From the NCBI RefSeq assembly GCF_030758345.1, contig NZ_JAVAMO010000011.1, forward strand, positions 93,475 through 157,474: 64,000 bases of DNA. The letters run 5' to 3'. Within the stretch, counting starts at the first letter, position 1; each line of letters begins with the position of its first letter. Below are positions 9,249-19,108 of this stretch, one piece after another. This stretch comes from Ruegeria discodermiae (GTDB lineage: Bacteria > Pseudomonadota > Alphaproteobacteria > Rhodobacterales > Rhodobacteraceae). The translations under genes were made by a program, and so were the position numbers. A model generated the notes under the pieces. It was given only the letters and a program-made list of their open reading frames with translations. It ran no database searches and had not been told where the DNA came from.

Positions 9249-10395
9249 CTGGCAACAGGGTGGCTTTGGCCTCTATGTGCATTGGCCGTTCTGTCAGGCC
9301 AAATGCCCCTATTGCGACTTCAACAGCCATGTTTCATCCCAGATCGACCAACAGATCTGGATCGACGCCTATCTGAGCGAGTTGAGCCGCACCGCGCCCG
9401 CACTTTCAGGCCGGGTGTTGAACACGATCTTTTTTGGCGGCGGCACGCCTTCCTTGATGGACCCCGAAACCGTTGCTGCAGTGATAGAGGCCGCGCGCAA
9501 ACACTGGCCGGTCGCCAACGATCTGGAAATCACGCTTGAGGCCAACCCCGGCTCGGTCGAGGCCGGGCGGTTTGCCGGATTCCGCGATGCCGGGGTCAGT
9601 CGTATTTCCATGGGAATTCAATCGCTTAACGATGACGATCTGCGCCGTTTGGGCCGCATCCACACGGTTGCCGAAGCGGGCGCGGCCTTTGACATCGCCC
9701 GCAAGTGCTTTGACCGGGTCAGCTTTGACCTGATCTATGCCCGACAGAACCAGACGCTTGAAGATTGGTCAGCCGAACTGACCCAAGCGCTGTCCATGGC
9801 CGTCGACCACCTTTCGCTCTACCAGTTGACGATCGAAGACGGCACCGCCTTTGGCGATCGTTACGCGCGGGGCAAACTGCGCGGATTGCCCGAGGACGAC
9901 ACCGCCGCCGACATGTATCTGGCCACGCAGGACATCTGCGCCCGCCACGGCCTGCCCGCCTATGAGGTTTCGAACCACGCCCACCCGGGATCGGAGTCCC
10001 GGCACAATCTGATCTACTGGCGCTATGGCGATTACCTAGGCATCGGCCCTGGCGCTCATGGACGGTTGACGATTGACGGGCAAAGATACGCCACCGAAAC
10101 CTACCGGATGCCGGGCGAATGGGTGAAGGCGGTCAAGTCCGGCTCGGGCGACGCTCTCCGAACGCCGCTTTCCACCGCTGAACAGGCCGAAGAATACATG
10201 ATGATGAGTATGCGCCTGTCTCAAGGTCTAGATACCGCCAGATACACCAAACTTTCCGGTAACCCGATAGACTCACACAAGCTGTCACAACTCGTCGAGC
10301 TGGGCATGGTCGAGCAGGACGGCGCAATACTGCGGGCGACGATAAGCGGTCGCCCGGTCCTGAATGCCATCCTGCGCGAATTGATGGTGGACTGA
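9238..10395 (+). CDS. hemW: HemW, radical SAM heme chaperone (coproporphyrinogen III oxidase-like)
   Basis: Radical SAM protein of the HemN superfamily. The cluster-binding CxxxCxxC is Cys19-Cys23-Cys26 (FCQAKCPYCDFNS), followed by FFGGGTPSLM and LEANPGSVE. The N-terminus lacks the extension of true HemN, which points to HemW, a heme-inserting chaperone, rather than the anaerobic oxidase. At 385 aa it is of normal length. Translation most likely begins at TTG 9238, inside rdgB; no in-frame ATG lies ahead of the conserved LYVHWPFC region, and no good ribosome-binding site is visible, which suggests coupling to rdgB. Confidence 0.9.
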   Translation: MTDDWQQGGFGLYVHWPFCQAKCPYCDFNSHVSSQIDQQIWIDAYLSELSRTAPALSGRVLNTIFFGGGTPSLMDPETVAAVIEAARKHWPVANDLEITLEANPGSVEAGRFAGFRDAGVSRISMGIQSLNDDDLRRLGRIHTVAEAGAAFDIARKCFDRVSFDLIYARQNQTLEDWSAELTQALSMAVDHLSLYQLTIEDGTAFGDRYARGKLRGLPEDDTAADMYLATQDICARHGLPAYEVSNHAHPGSESRHNLIYWRYGDYLGIGPGAHGRLTIDGQRYATETYRMPGEWVKAVKSGSGDALRTPLSTAEQAEEYMMMSMRLSQGLDTARYTKLSGNPIDSHKLSQLVELGMVEQDGAILRATISGRPVLNAILRELMVD

Positions 10396-10399
10396 TCGG

Positions 10400-10753
10400 A
10401 TGCAGTATCTCTGGGCAGTGCTAGGTCTGATCTGTGTTGGCCTTGCGATCATCGGCGTGGTGCTCCCCCTGCTGCCGACAGTTCCCTTCCTGTTGCTCGC
10501 CGCGTTCTTCTTTGCCCGATCCTCAAGCCGCCTGCATAACTGGTTGCTGAGCCATCGCATATTTGGCCCGATGATCGACGATTGGCACAGCTCCGGCGCA
10601 ATCCGGCCCGGCGCAAAAAAGGCGGCTACCATGTCGGTCGCCGCCGTATTTCTGCTGTCACTTGTTTTTGGGGCGCCCGGCTATGTGCTGATCATTCAGG
10701 CGCTGGTGTTGAGCTGCGTGCTGATCTTTATCTGGACTCGCCCTAACGGCTAA
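10400..10753 (+). CDS. DUF454 (YbaN-like) inner-membrane protein
   Basis: A 117-aa membrane protein of the DUF454/YbaN family. Hydrophobic segments are at about 4-40 (LGLICVGLAIIGVVLPLLPT, with the family PLLPTVPFLLLAAFFFARSS) and about 75-112; the loop SHRIFGPMIDDWHSSGAI is typical. The function of the family is unknown. It starts 4 bp after the hemW stop and may be the last gene of the rph operon. Its end overlaps the convergent parB by 11 bp. Confidence 0.85.
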   Translation: MQYLWAVLGLICVGLAIIGVVLPLLPTVPFLLLAAFFFARSSSRLHNWLLSHRIFGPMIDDWHSSGAIRPGAKKAATMSVAAVFLLSLVFGAPGYVLIIQALVLSCVLIFIWTRPNG

Positions 10754-11636
10754 GCTTGGCGCAAAGATCATCCAGTTGATCCAGGTTTTCATAGGTCAGG
10801 ACAACCTGCCCCGATTCCGCGCCCGGCTTGTGATTGATTGCCACTTTCATCGCAAGGATCGCCGACAAGTCCCGCTCCAGAGCGCGGGTATCGGCATCTT
10901 TTGTTGGGGCTGACGGGCGCGGTGCGGCTGGGGTCTCACCCCTTCCATCCTTTTGCTGCTTCTTGACCAGCGCTTCCGTCGCCCGGACCGACAAACCGTC
11001 CTTCACCACCTGTTTCGCCAGATCAGAAGGGTTTTCCGCTGTAATGAGCGCCCGCGCGTGCCCGGCTGACAGTTTTCCATCCACCACAAAACTCTGAACG
11101 TCCGACGGCAGGGACAGCAACCGCAGCAGGTTCGCAATATGACTGCGGCTTTTGCCAAGCGCTTCGGCCAGCTTTTCCTGGGTATGGCCAAACCTGTCCA
11201 TCAACTGTCGATAGCCTGCCGCCTCTTCCACCGCGTTCAGATCGGCTCGCTGAATGTTCTCGATAATGGCGACTTCCAGAACTTCGGTATCGTTCAGATC
11301 ACGAACCAAGACCGGAACCTCGTGCAGCTGCGCCATCTGCGCCGCACGCCACCGGCGTTCACCAGCAACAATCTCGTATTCACCGCCATCCACCGGACGC
11401 ACAATCAACGGCTGCAAGATCCCCTTCTCCCGGATCGACGCCGCAAGCTCTTCCAGATTCTCCGGTGAGAAACTCCGTCTCGGCTGATCCGGATTGGCGC
11501 GCAGTTTTTCGATGGGAACAGTCATATCGGACCGCGTCGGAGCGGATTCGGAATTGACAGGCTCGGGTGTCACATCCGCCATCAACGCAGAAAGACCGCG
11601 CCCAAGCCCGCGTGGTTTCGAGGTTTTCATGCTCAC
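10743..11636 (-). CDS. parB: Chromosome-partitioning protein ParB (CTPase, parS-binding)
   Basis: ParB loads on parS sites as a CTP-dependent clamp and, with ParA, moves origins apart. The 297-aa protein has a basic N-terminal ParA-contact region (KPRGLGRGLSALM), the CTP-binding box GERRWRAAQ, ENIQRADLNAVEEA and a helix-turn-helix (TQEKLAEALGKSRSHIANLL), then a linker and a C-terminal dimerisation domain. It lies 11 bp downstream of parA. Two perfect parS sites at 13014 and 14925 are its expected targets. Confidence 0.96.
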   Translation of the reverse strand: MSMKTSKPRGLGRGLSALMADVTPEPVNSESAPTRSDMTVPIEKLRANPDQPRRSFSPENLEELAASIREKGILQPLIVRPVDGGEYEIVAGERRWRAAQMAQLHEVPVLVRDLNDTEVLEVAIIENIQRADLNAVEEAAGYRQLMDRFGHTQEKLAEALGKSRSHIANLLRLLSLPSDVQSFVVDGKLSAGHARALITAENPSDLAKQVVKDGLSVRATEALVKKQQKDGRGETPAAPRPSAPTKDADTRALERDLSAILAMKVAINHKPGAESGQVVLTYENLDQLDDLCAKLSR

Positions 11637-11647
11637 TCCTCTCCGCC

Positions 11648-12457
11648 TTATGCGGCGGCTTTGTTATGTTTGCGCAGCAATTCTTCGGCCAGCGCCCGAT
11701 AGGCCGCAGCACCTTGCGAGGTCGGATCATAGTTCATCACCGGCAGCGCAAAGGATGGGGCTTCACTCAGTCGTACATTACGAGGAATCTTGGTGTCAAA
11801 TACAAGCGCGCCCAGATTGTCACGCGCATCCTGTTCAACCTGCTGGGACAAGTTGTTGCGTTTGTCGAACATGGTCAACACAACACCTTCGATCCTGAGG
11901 TCGGGATTTGCCGTCTGCCGCACTTCTCGGATCGTCAGCATCAATTGCGACAGGCCTTCCAACGCAAAGAACTCGCTTTGCAGCGGAACCAGCACCGAAT
12001 GGGCCGCAACCATGGCATTTACAGTCAGAAGGCTGAGCGATGGCGGGCAGTCGATCAGGATAAAATCCCAGCCAAACGCATCCATCGCTGTTTGTCGCAG
12101 CGCATCATGTAAAAGGAAGCTGCGCTTTTCATTGGAGATCATCTCGATATCCGCCGAGCTGAGATCAACCGTTGCCGGCACGATCGACAAACCTTCGATA
12201 TCCGTAGCCCGAATAACCGACGTCAGCGGCGCTTCATCGATCAACAATTCATAGGTCGTGCCCGCGCGTTCATCAATACCAAGACCGGTGGAGGCATTGC
12301 CCTGCGGGTCGAGATCGACCACCAGAACACGCAGCCCCTGCTCAACCAGTCCAGCCGCCAGATTGATCGCAGTGGTTGTCTTTCCAACGCCCCCCTTCTG
12401 ATTTGCAACCGCGATGATACGGGGGCCCTCGGGACGAGACAGATCAGACACGCGCAA
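11648..12457 (-). CDS. parA: Chromosome-partitioning ATPase ParA (Soj)
   Basis: ATP-dependent nucleoid-binding partition ATPase. The deviant Walker A motif is at residues 21-27 (VANQKGGVGKTTTAINLAAG), with VVDLDPQGNASTGLG and FILIDCPPSLSLLTVNA further on. At 269 aa it is a small chromosomal ParA without the extra DNA-binding domain of plasmid types. Its start overlaps the rsmG end by 14 bp, and parB follows, giving the standard mnmG-rsmG-parA-parB order. Confidence 0.96.
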   Translation of the reverse strand: MRVSDLSRPEGPRIIAVANQKGGVGKTTTAINLAAGLVEQGLRVLVVDLDPQGNASTGLGIDERAGTTYELLIDEAPLTSVIRATDIEGLSIVPATVDLSSADIEMISNEKRSFLLHDALRQTAMDAFGWDFILIDCPPSLSLLTVNAMVAAHSVLVPLQSEFFALEGLSQLMLTIREVRQTANPDLRIEGVVLTMFDKRNNLSQQVEQDARDNLGALVFDTKIPRNVRLSEAPSFALPVMNYDPTSQGAAAYRALAEELLRKHNKAAA

Positions 12458-13067
12458 TTCCTCGGATTTTCAGAATGACCGCATTGGGTTCTGTTAAACT
12501 AGTAATCGCATCCGCCGTGAAATTCCATTGCTTCGCTGCGTTATCCACTTCTTTTTTCCAGCTGACCCCCTTGGGAAACAACGCCAGGCCATCCGGTTTC
12601 AAATGTCTGTCACAAAAGGAAAAAAGTGCCCCCAGATCGGCCAGCGCTCGGGCAGACAGGATATCTGCCTGCTGCGGATCGACGGATTCAATGCGCTTAG
12701 CCAGAACTTTGGCATCACAACCGGTTTCGCGGAGTACGGCGCGCAGAAAGGCGCACTTTCTTTGGTCGCTTTCGATCAACGTGAAGCGAAGGTCTGCTTC
12801 GATTTCCATTGCAGCTATTGCGATGACCAGCCCGGGAAACCCTCCACCACTCCCGATATCAACCCAATGGCCGCTGGGCTTCGCAACTTGAAAGACCTGG
12901 AGGGAATCAACAAAATGGCGCGTCCATAAGGTTTCAAGACTGGCCTTGGAAACCAAATTGATCTTGGGATTCCACTTTCTGACTAAATCCCCAAAGACTG
13001 TCAGCCTCTCGATTGTTTCACGTGAAACATCGAAACCCGCTAGGGCCTCCTGCGCGACATCGCTCAT
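12444..13067 (-). CDS. rsmG: 16S rRNA (guanine-527 N7)-methyltransferase RsmG (GidB)
   Basis: SAM-dependent methylation of G527 of 16S rRNA. The 207-aa protein shows [12 protein letters not shown], the SAM-binding loop [16 protein letters not shown] and [10 protein letters not shown]. The start at 13067 overlaps the mnmG stop by four bases. Codons around residues 13-18 (DVSRET) are made by a perfect parS palindrome, so this stretch of the protein is constrained by the DNA site as well as by its own role. Confidence 0.95.
   Translation of the reverse strand: MSDVAQEALAGFDVSRETIERLTVFGDLVRKWNPKINLVSKASLETLWTRHFVDSLQVFQVAKPSGHWVDIGSGGGFPGLVIAIAAMEIEADLRFTLIESDQRKCAFLRAVLRETGCDAKVLAKRIESVDPQQADILSARALADLGALFSFCDRHLKPDGLALFPKGVSWKKEVDNAAKQWNFTADAITSLTEPNAVILKIRGIARV
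13014..13029. other. parS centromere site 1 (inside rsmG)
   Basis: Perfect 16-bp palindrome TGTTTCACGTGAAACA, identical to the broadly conserved bacterial parS consensus. It lies in the 5' coding part of rsmG, about 5.1 kb from the proposed oriC and about 1.4 kb from parB. Confidence 0.93.
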
Positions 13068-14941
13068 GCGCTGCGCGCCCTATCCAACCGTCGAAGATGG
13101 GCGAGGATCAGCGCAAGCGCGGCAGGCGTAACTCCTTCGACCCGCGCTGCCTGCGCCAGATTCTCTGGTCGGGCGGAGACAAGCTTTTGTTTCAACTCAG
13201 TGGATAGCCCTTCGAGAAGCGAAAAGTCGAACCCGGCTGGGATGCGGTGGTTTTCGTCGCGCTTTAACGCCGCAACGTCCTTTTGCTGCCGCGCAATATA
13301 ATTTGCATATAGTGCATCGCGCTCAACCTGACGGCGGATCGGTCCTTGCACCGCGTCCAAACCTTGAATCATTGGCAGAAGATCCTCGAAAGACACATCC
13401 GGGAAACCCAGAACAGCCATCCCATCCCGTCGATTTCCATCCTGATTTACGGATATACCCGCATCCTGCAATTGCTTCGGGGTATATGTGCGCTCCGTGA
13501 GCATGGATTTGGCAGCATCGACTTGTTCCATTTTCTCCAGAAATTGCTCACGACGCCGATCGCCAACGCAACCGAGGTCAATGCCAACAGGTGTCAGCCG
13601 TTGATCGGCATTGTCCGCACGCAAGGACAATCGAAACTCCGCCCGCGAGGTAAACATCCGGTAAGGCTCAGTCACGCCGCGTGTCGTCAGATCGTCAATC
13701 ATCACGCCGATATAGCTGTTGGATCGGCCAAACAGCACCGGTTCAACGCCTTTGGCCTCCAAAGCCGCGTTCAAACCCGCAACCAACCCCTGGGCTGCGG
13801 CTTCCTCATATCCTGTTGTCCCGTTGATCTGCCCGGCCAGGAACAGACCCGGCACCGACTCCAGGGACAAGCGGTTGGATAGCGACCGGGGATCAACATA
13901 GTCATATTCGATGGCATAGCCCGGCTGCAGAATAACCGCCTGCTCAAGCCCCTTGATCGAATGGACGTAGTCATCCTGAACATCGCGCGGCAGAGAGGTG
14001 GAGATGCCATTCGGATAGATCGTGTGATCATCAAGCCCTTCGGGCTCAAGGAAAATCTGATGCGACTCCTTATCGGCGAAACGGACGATCTTATCCTCGA
14101 TCGACGGACAGTATCTGGGCCCCACCCCATCGATATGGCCGCCATACATGGCTGATCTCTCAAGATTGTCAGCGATGATCTGATGCGTTTGTGCGTTTGT
14201 ATGTGTGATGCCGCAGGATATCTGCTGCGCTACCGGGGCATCGGACAAGAACGAGAAAAGGACCGGATCATCGTCGCCGGGCTGCATTTGCAGATCACTC
14301 CAGTCGATCGTACGTCCGTCGAGCCGCGGCGGTGTGCCGGTTTTCAGGCGCCCCAGCGGGAGGTCAAAAGATTCCAGTCGTTCAGCGAGCTTCACTGAGG
14401 GCTTGTCCCCCATCCGGCCGCCCGGATGGCTGACATCGCCGATATGGACGATCCCGCGCAGGAAGGTGCCAGAGGTCAGGATAACCGTGCGCGACCGGAT
14501 CTCCGATCCGTCGGCTAGGAGAACACCTGCAACAGCAGAGCCATTCATCAGGAAATCAACGGCTTCGCCCTCAACTACGGTCAGGCATCGCTGTTTCTGA
14601 GTTTCCGAAAGCATCGCCGAGCGGTAACGTGCGCGATCTGCCTGGGCGCGTGGCCCTTGGACCGCGGGTCCTTTGCGGCGGTTCAGCAAGCGAAACTGAA
14701 TACCGGCGTGATCCGCAACACGACCCATAACCCCGTCGAGCGCGTCGATTTCCCGGACGAGGTGCCCTTTGCCCAGACCCCCGATGGCCGGGTTGCATGA
14801 CATCACACCGATATCACCCTGCTTCAGTGTGATCAGCGCCACACGCACGCCAAACCGAGCTGCGGCGTGGGCTGCTTCACACCCCGCATGCCCTGCCCCG
14901 ATGACAGCAACATCAAACTCTGAATGTTTCACGTGAAACAC
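13064..14941 (-). CDS. mnmG: tRNA uridine-5-carboxymethylaminomethyl modification enzyme MnmG (GidA)
   Basis: FAD- and NADH-dependent half of the MnmEG complex that builds cmnm5U34 in tRNAs. The FAD-binding motif is [17 protein letters not shown] near the N-terminus; [34 protein letters not shown] and the C-terminal region are typical. At 625 aa it is full length. Two GTG starts are possible: 14941 (MFHVKH) directly abuts GAGGA, whereas 14932 has GAGGAG eight bases upstream and fits better. The parS palindrome covers this start region. It follows mnmE by 3 bp. Confidence 0.95.
   Translation of the reverse strand: MFHVKHSEFDVAVIGAGHAGCEAAHAAARFGVRVALITLKQGDIGVMSCNPAIGGLGKGHLVREIDALDGVMGRVADHAGIQFRLLNRRKGPAVQGPRAQADRARYRSAMLSETQKQRCLTVVEGEAVDFLMNGSAVAGVLLADGSEIRSRTVILTSGTFLRGIVHIGDVSHPGGRMGDKPSVKLAERLESFDLPLGRLKTGTPPRLDGRTIDWSDLQMQPGDDDPVLFSFLSDAPVAQQISCGITHTNAQTHQIIADNLERSAMYGGHIDGVGPRYCPSIEDKIVRFADKESHQIFLEPEGLDDHTIYPNGISTSLPRDVQDDYVHSIKGLEQAVILQPGYAIEYDYVDPRSLSNRLSLESVPGLFLAGQINGTTGYEEAAAQGLVAGLNAALEAKGVEPVLFGRSNSYIGVMIDDLTTRGVTEPYRMFTSRAEFRLSLRADNADQRLTPVGIDLGCVGDRRREQFLEKMEQVDAAKSMLTERTYTPKQLQDAGISVNQDGNRRDGMAVLGFPDVSFEDLLPMIQGLDAVQGPIRRQVERDALYANYIARQQKDVAALKRDENHRIPAGFDFSLLEGLSTELKQKLVSARPENLAQAARVEGVTPAALALILAHLRRLDRARSA
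14925..14940. other. parS centromere site 2 (mnmG start)
   Basis: Second perfect 16-bp palindrome TGTTTCACGTGAAACA. It sits between the Shine-Dalgarno and the best GTG start of mnmG, or encodes FHVKH if the first GTG is used. It is about 3.2 kb from the proposed oriC. Confidence 0.93.
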
Positions 14942-14944
14942 TCC

Positions 14945-16231
14945 TCACTTACCTAGGCAAAAACTCGCGAAGATTTCGTCCAGCAAATTTTCGACATCTA
15001 CCCGGCCCACCAGAGATTCAAGCGCACGGATTGCTGTGCGCAATTCTTCGGCAGCTATATCATACTGATCCGGTCCGGAGTCGAGAATCAAAGAGACATT
15101 CGACAGCGCTGCCATCGCTATGATCATCGCGGTCCGATGGCGTTCGCGGGTTGCAATGCCACGACTGCTGGCACGGTTGAGCAATCGCTCCGAAACTTGC
15201 GTGACCAATTGATTGATCCCCGCCCCGGTCAACCCCGATATGAACCCAGGCTGATTCCCATGCAGGTCACCTTTGGGACGGACATGAATGTCATCGGGCT
15301 GTGGAGAAATTTTCAGGTCATCCGAAGTTTCACTGAGAAACACCCTCAGATCAGCGCAATCAGCGCGGTCCTTCGCGCGCTGGATGCCGATGCCTTCCAC
15401 GTAGTCTTCGGTATCGCGCAGACCAGCCGTGTCCAGCAGAGTTACGGGCAGCCCGGACAGATCCATGCGCACTTCGATAATATCGCGGGTCGTGCCTGCA
15501 AACTCTGAGGTGATCGCCGCTTCTCGACCGGCCAAAGCGTTGAGCAAAGTGGATTTTCCGACATTCGGAGGGCCAACAATCGCAACCTCAAACCCGGTGC
15601 GGATGCGTTCGGAAATCTTGACGCTGGCCGCCTCGCGCTCAAGGTCGGCAATAACGGCGTTAAGCAGCGAGCGTACTTCGGGCGTGACATCGGTCGGAAC
15701 TTCTTCGTCGGCGAAGTCGATCACCGCCTCCAGCAGCGAGGCCGCGCGGATCAGATCGCGACGCCAGGATTCCGCCAGCCTGCCAAGCTCACCCGCGAGG
15801 ATCGTCTGCGCTTGCTTCCGCTGCGCCTCGGTTTCGGCGTCAATGAGGTCGGCCAGACCTTCGACCTGAGCAAGGTCGAGCTTACCATTCTCCATCGCAC
15901 GACGCGTAAATTCACCCGGCTCGGCCAGCCGCAGCGCGTCATGGTCCGATAAGGTGCGCAGCACAGCTGTGATGGTTGCCGGGCTGCCGTGGATCTGAAA
16001 TTCAACCACATCTTCGCCGGTGAAACTGGCGGGCGCCTGGAAGGACAGCACCAGTGCCTCGTCGAGAACCGCGTCGGACGAATCCGTCAATGTGTGAAAT
16101 CGCATGCCACGCGCGGGCAAGGTGGCGCTACATATCTGTTCCGCCGCGCTCCGGGCTCGCGGCCCGGAGATACGGATCACAGCAACGCCGGCTTTGCCTT
16201 GCGCGCTGGCCAGCGCAAAGATGGTATCCAT
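14945..16231 (-). CDS. mnmE: tRNA modification GTPase MnmE (TrmE)
   Basis: GTPase and formyl-folate-binding partner of MnmG in wobble uridine modification. Domains: N-terminal tetrahydrofolate-binding (1-115), helical domain, inserted G domain with P-loop at 220-228 (GPPNVGKST), EFAGTTRD switch and DTAGLRDT, and the C-terminal CLGK (425-428) replacing the common CIGK with the essential cysteine kept. At 428 aa it is slightly short but normal for Rhodobacterales. The start is the ATG at 16231, 30 bp downstream of the rho stop. Confidence 0.95.
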   Translation of the reverse strand: MDTIFALASAQGKAGVAVIRISGPRARSAAEQICSATLPARGMRFHTLTDSSDAVLDEALVLSFQAPASFTGEDVVEFQIHGSPATITAVLRTLSDHDALRLAEPGEFTRRAMENGKLDLAQVEGLADLIDAETEAQRKQAQTILAGELGRLAESWRRDLIRAASLLEAVIDFADEEVPTDVTPEVRSLLNAVIADLEREAASVKISERIRTGFEVAIVGPPNVGKSTLLNALAGREAAITSEFAGTTRDIIEVRMDLSGLPVTLLDTAGLRDTEDYVEGIGIQRAKDRADCADLRVFLSETSDDLKISPQPDDIHVRPKGDLHGNQPGFISGLTGAGINQLVTQVSERLLNRASSRGIATRERHRTAMIIAMAALSNVSLILDSGPDQYDIAAEELRTAIRALESLVGRVDVENLLDEIFASFCLGK

Positions 16232-16261
16232 ACTGATGGCCTCGCGATGGTCACGAAAGGA

Positions 16262-17533
16262 TCAGGTGTTCATCGAATCGAAAAACTCGGAATTGGTTTT
16301 GGTCTGCTTGAGTTTGGACAGCAGGAACTCGATGGCGTCTGTGGTTCCCATCGGGTTGAGAATCCGGCGCAGAACAAAGGTCTTGGCCAGATCGCCCTTG
16401 TCGACCAGAAGGTCCTCTTTCCGCGTACCGGATTTGAGGATGTCGATGGCCGGGAAGACGCGCTTATCGGCAATCTTACGGTCCAGCACAATTTCCGAGT
16501 TACCTGTGCCTTTGAATTCTTCAAAGATCACTTCATCCATCCGGCTGCCGGTATCGATCAGGGCGGTGGCGATGATGGTCAGCGATCCGCCCTCTTCGAT
16601 ATTCCGCGCCGCGCCAAAGAACCGCTTGGGGCGTTGCAGCGCATTCGCATCCACACCACCGGTCAGAACTTTACCCGAGGACGGCACCACAGTATTGAAT
16701 GCCCTACCAAGTCTTGTGATCGAGTCGAGGAGAATAACAACATCTCGTTTGTGTTCGACCAATCGCTTAGCTTTTTCGATCACCATCTCGGACACGGCCA
16801 CGTGGCGGGTCGCCGGTTCGTCAAAGGTCGAGGATACAACCTCACCCTTCACCGAGCGCTGCATGTCCGTCACTTCTTCGGGGCGTTCGTCGATCAGCAG
16901 CACGATCAGATAGCATTCCGGATGGTTCTTCTCGATGGAGTGCGCGATGTTCTGCAGGATCACGGTCTTACCCGTACGCGGCGGGGCCACGATCAGCGAA
17001 CGCTGGCCTTTTCCGATTGGAGCCACCAGGTCGATAACACGGGCCGAGCGGTCCTTGATGGTGGGATCCTCAATCTCCATCTTCAGGCGCTCATCAGGAT
17101 AAAGCGGCGTCAGGTTGTCGAAGGCGATCTTGTGCTTGGCTTTTTCGGGCGCTTCAAAGTTGATCTTGGTGACATTGGTCAGCGCGAAGTAGCGCTCGTT
17201 GTCATTGGGCGCCTTGATCTGCCCTTCGATCGTGTCGCCGGTGCGCAGGCTGTACTGGCGGATCATGTCGGGCGAGACATAGATGTCGTCCGGACCCGGC
17301 AGGTAGTTCGCCTCAGGCGAGCGGAGAAAGCCGAAACCGTCCTGCAGCACCTCAAGAACACCATCACCGCCAATGGCCCATCCCTCGTCCGCACGTTCGC
17401 GCAGGATCTGGAACATCATCTCGCCCTTGCGCATGGTCGAGGCGTTTTCGATCTCCAGCTCTTCGGCCATCGCCAAAAGGTCTTTGGGGCTCTTGGCTTT
17501 GAGATCGGCAAGATTGAGGGATTCGGTTGTCAT
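16262..17533 (-). CDS. rho: Transcription termination factor Rho
   Basis: Hexameric RNA helicase that terminates transcription. The N-terminal Rho domain is followed by the RNA-binding cold-shock fold ([14 protein letters not shown], about 66-78) and the ATPase with Walker A at 184-190 (PPRTGKT), with [14 protein letters not shown] and the Q/R-loop region [15 protein letters not shown] chose ATG 17533 (423 aa, the usual length); an upstream in-frame ATG at 17575 adds 14 residues not typical of Rho. Located between mnmE and hemJ, reading away from the proposed origin. Confidence 0.95.
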   Translation of the reverse strand: MTTESLNLADLKAKSPKDLLAMAEELEIENASTMRKGEMMFQILRERADEGWAIGGDGVLEVLQDGFGFLRSPEANYLPGPDDIYVSPDMIRQYSLRTGDTIEGQIKAPNDNERYFALTNVTKINFEAPEKAKHKIAFDNLTPLYPDERLKMEIEDPTIKDRSARVIDLVAPIGKGQRSLIVAPPRTGKTVILQNIAHSIEKNHPECYLIVLLIDERPEEVTDMQRSVKGEVVSSTFDEPATRHVAVSEMVIEKAKRLVEHKRDVVILLDSITRLGRAFNTVVPSSGKVLTGGVDANALQRPKRFFGAARNIEEGGSLTIIATALIDTGSRMDEVIFEEFKGTGNSEIVLDRKIADKRVFPAIDILKSGTRKEDLLVDKGDLAKTFVLRRILNPMGTTDAIEFLLSKLKQTKTNSEFFDSMNT

Positions 17534-17656
17534 GGTGATAGGACCCTTGGCCGCGATAAGGGGCGGCACAGACATTCATGGACTTGGAAAACACGCCACC
17601 CGGACGGGCGGGACCATGCCTACATAGGCGGCAGGCGCGGCGGAGTCAAATGCCAG

Positions 17657-18106
17657 TCAGAACTTTACCACGACCGAGACCACAATGATCACCATCAGGA
17701 CGGTTGGGACCTCGTTCATCATGCGGAACTGTCGCCCGGTCAGCCGGTTGCGCCCAACCAGGAAATCCTTGCGCCTGATCGCGAGCCAATGATGAAACCA
17801 CGTCATTGCAACCACCGATGCGCCCTTGGTCCAAGGCCAGACGTAACTCCAGTCAACAATGCCTGGGGTCATCACCATGATCAGGCCACAGACCCAGCTG
17901 ACAATCATTGCTGGCTGCATGATCACTCGCAACAGCTTGTTTTCCATCGTCTCGAAGATTGCCGAAGCACCTTCGACGTCCTTGGCGTTTTCGACGTGGT
18001 AGACATAAAGTCTAGGCAAATAGAAGAGACCGGCCATCCAGGATATCACTGCCATGATGTGCAGTGACTTGATCCACGGATAAAGCACAAAAAGAAAATC
18101 GGTCAT
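17657..18106 (-). CDS. hemJ: Protoporphyrinogen IX oxidase HemJ
   Basis: Membrane protein that oxidises protoporphyrinogen IX to protoporphyrin IX, the penultimate step of heme synthesis, in bacteria lacking HemG/HemY. The 149-aa sequence has four membrane segments and the family marks WIKSLHIMAVISWMAGLFYLPRLYVYH (His16 and the PRLYVYH motif), KLLRVIMQPAMI and RFRMMNEVPT near the end. First gene left of the proposed oriC; hemE occupies or adjoins this position in many alphaproteobacteria. Confidence 0.92.
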   Translation of the reverse strand: MTDFLFVLYPWIKSLHIMAVISWMAGLFYLPRLYVYHVENAKDVEGASAIFETMENKLLRVIMQPAMIVSWVCGLIMVMTPGIVDWSYVWPWTKGASVVAMTWFHHWLAIRRKDFLVGRNRLTGRQFRMMNEVPTVLMVIIVVSVVVKF

Positions 18107-18508
18107 GGTGTCCCGCCTTGCTCGATCCCTCCCTAATAAAAAAGAAAGAAAGAAAAAAGGATGATGGTTTTGTTGGAACAGAGGTTTCGGTGGATTATTG
18201 GGTTTTACCCGGGCTTGTCCCCAGCGGGGAAAAGTTGCCCGCTCAGCGGGTGGGATATGTTGACGGCGTAAATTATGTTATTAAAACAATAAGATAAATA
18301 ACATCACAGCTCTGTGACTTGTGGATAAAACCGAGATAACTCTGGAAGATCACGATTAGCCCCCGGTTGCGACTTATCCTTGTCCCGGATGGATAGATGA
18401 CGCGTGATTTCGGGATGCAACCGCATCTTTCATAGCTCTTGCGCGATTTGCTTAAAATCATGCAAAGGGTTCACATCGAAACACAGTCTTTCTCACGGGG
18501 TTTTCCAC
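18107..18508. other. Proposed chromosomal replication origin (oriC)
   Basis: A 402-bp gene-free stretch between hemJ (leftward) and maf (rightward). Seen directly: a homopurine A-rich tract at 18138-18161; a GC-rich block with hairpins TCCCC/GGGGA (18218-18230) and CCCGCT/AGCGGG (18238-18250); an AT-rich segment at about 18268-18303; a palindrome TCACAG-CT-CTGTGA (18304-18317); a perfect DnaA box (18320-18328); and weaker boxes TTATCCTTG (18374-18382), GGTGGATTA (18189-18197) and TTTTCCACA (18501-18509). All seven genes leftward and four rightward are transcribed away from it, and maf-aroE-coaE-dnaQ-secB flanks the Caulobacter origin too. Few strong DnaA boxes is the main weakness; skew analysis was not possible here. 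Confidence 0.75.
18320..18328 (-). promoter_or_regulatory. Perfect DnaA box
   Basis: TGTGGATAA on the plus strand, i.e. TTATCCACA on the minus strand, the consensus DnaA site. It lies three bases from a 14-bp dyad and next to the AT-rich segment, as expected for an unwinding region. Confidence 0.75.
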
Positions 18509-19108
18509 ATGTCTGTCCCATTCCTGCTTGCTTCCGGTTCGGAGATCCGGGCGCAGTTATTGCGCAACGCTGCTGTCCCGTTTGAGATTCAAGTGCCGCG
18601 CGTGGACGAGGATCAGATCAAGGCGGCGCTATTGGCCGAAGCCGCAGCCCCCCGCGATATCGCAGATACGCTGGCCGAATGGAAAGCGCGCCGGATCAGC
18701 GAACGAAACTCCGAGGCGATGGTTCTGGGTTGCGATCAGGTACTGGATTTCGAGGGGCAGCTTTTGTCAAAGCCTGTCTCGCCCGAGGCCGCGCTGGCCC
18801 AGTTGCAACAGATGCGCGGCAAGCGGCACATGTTATTATCGGCGGCTGTGATATATGAGGGGGGTAAGCCGGTCTGGCGCCATGTGGGTCAGGTGCGGCT
18901 GCGGATGCGGGACAGTACGGATGCTTATCTGGAGGGTTACGTCCGGCGAAACTGGGACAGCATCCGCCACGCGGTGGGCGGCTACAAGCTGGAAGAAGAG
19001 GGTGTGCGGCTGTTCACCGCCATTGACGGCGACTATTTTAACGTTTTGGGTATCCCTTTGTTGGAGTTGCTCAATTATCTGACTTTGCGGGGGGTTATCG
19101 ACCAATGA
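18509..19108 (+). CDS. maf: Maf family nucleotide pyrophosphatase
   Basis: Maf proteins hydrolyse modified or canonical nucleoside triphosphates (dTTP/UTP-type house-cleaning). This 199-aa protein starts MSVPFLLASGSEIRAQLL, with the catalytic region VLGCDQVLDFEGQLLSKP and the C-terminal DGDYFNVLGIPLLELL. The ATG at 18509 is preceded by CACGGGG. It belongs to the alphaproteobacterial Maf-like branch in which the usual SPRR loop is altered (SGSEIRAQ), so the substrate is uncertain. It overlaps aroE by four bases and opens the rightward operon maf-aroE-coaE-dnaQ. Confidence 0.9.
   Translation: MSVPFLLASGSEIRAQLLRNAAVPFEIQVPRVDEDQIKAALLAEAAAPRDIADTLAEWKARRISERNSEAMVLGCDQVLDFEGQLLSKPVSPEAALAQLQQMRGKRHMLLSAAVIYEGGKPVWRHVGQVRLRMRDSTDAYLEGYVRRNWDSIRHAVGGYKLEEEGVRLFTAIDGDYFNVLGIPLLELLNYLTLRGVIDQ

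Noticed and set aside
15989..18067. A 692-codon open frame on the plus strand opposite mnmE, rho and hemJ
   Set aside because: It is antisense to three well-conserved genes, has no recognisable domain and is rich in His, Gln, Arg and Asp as expected for the shadow frame of GC-rich coding DNA.
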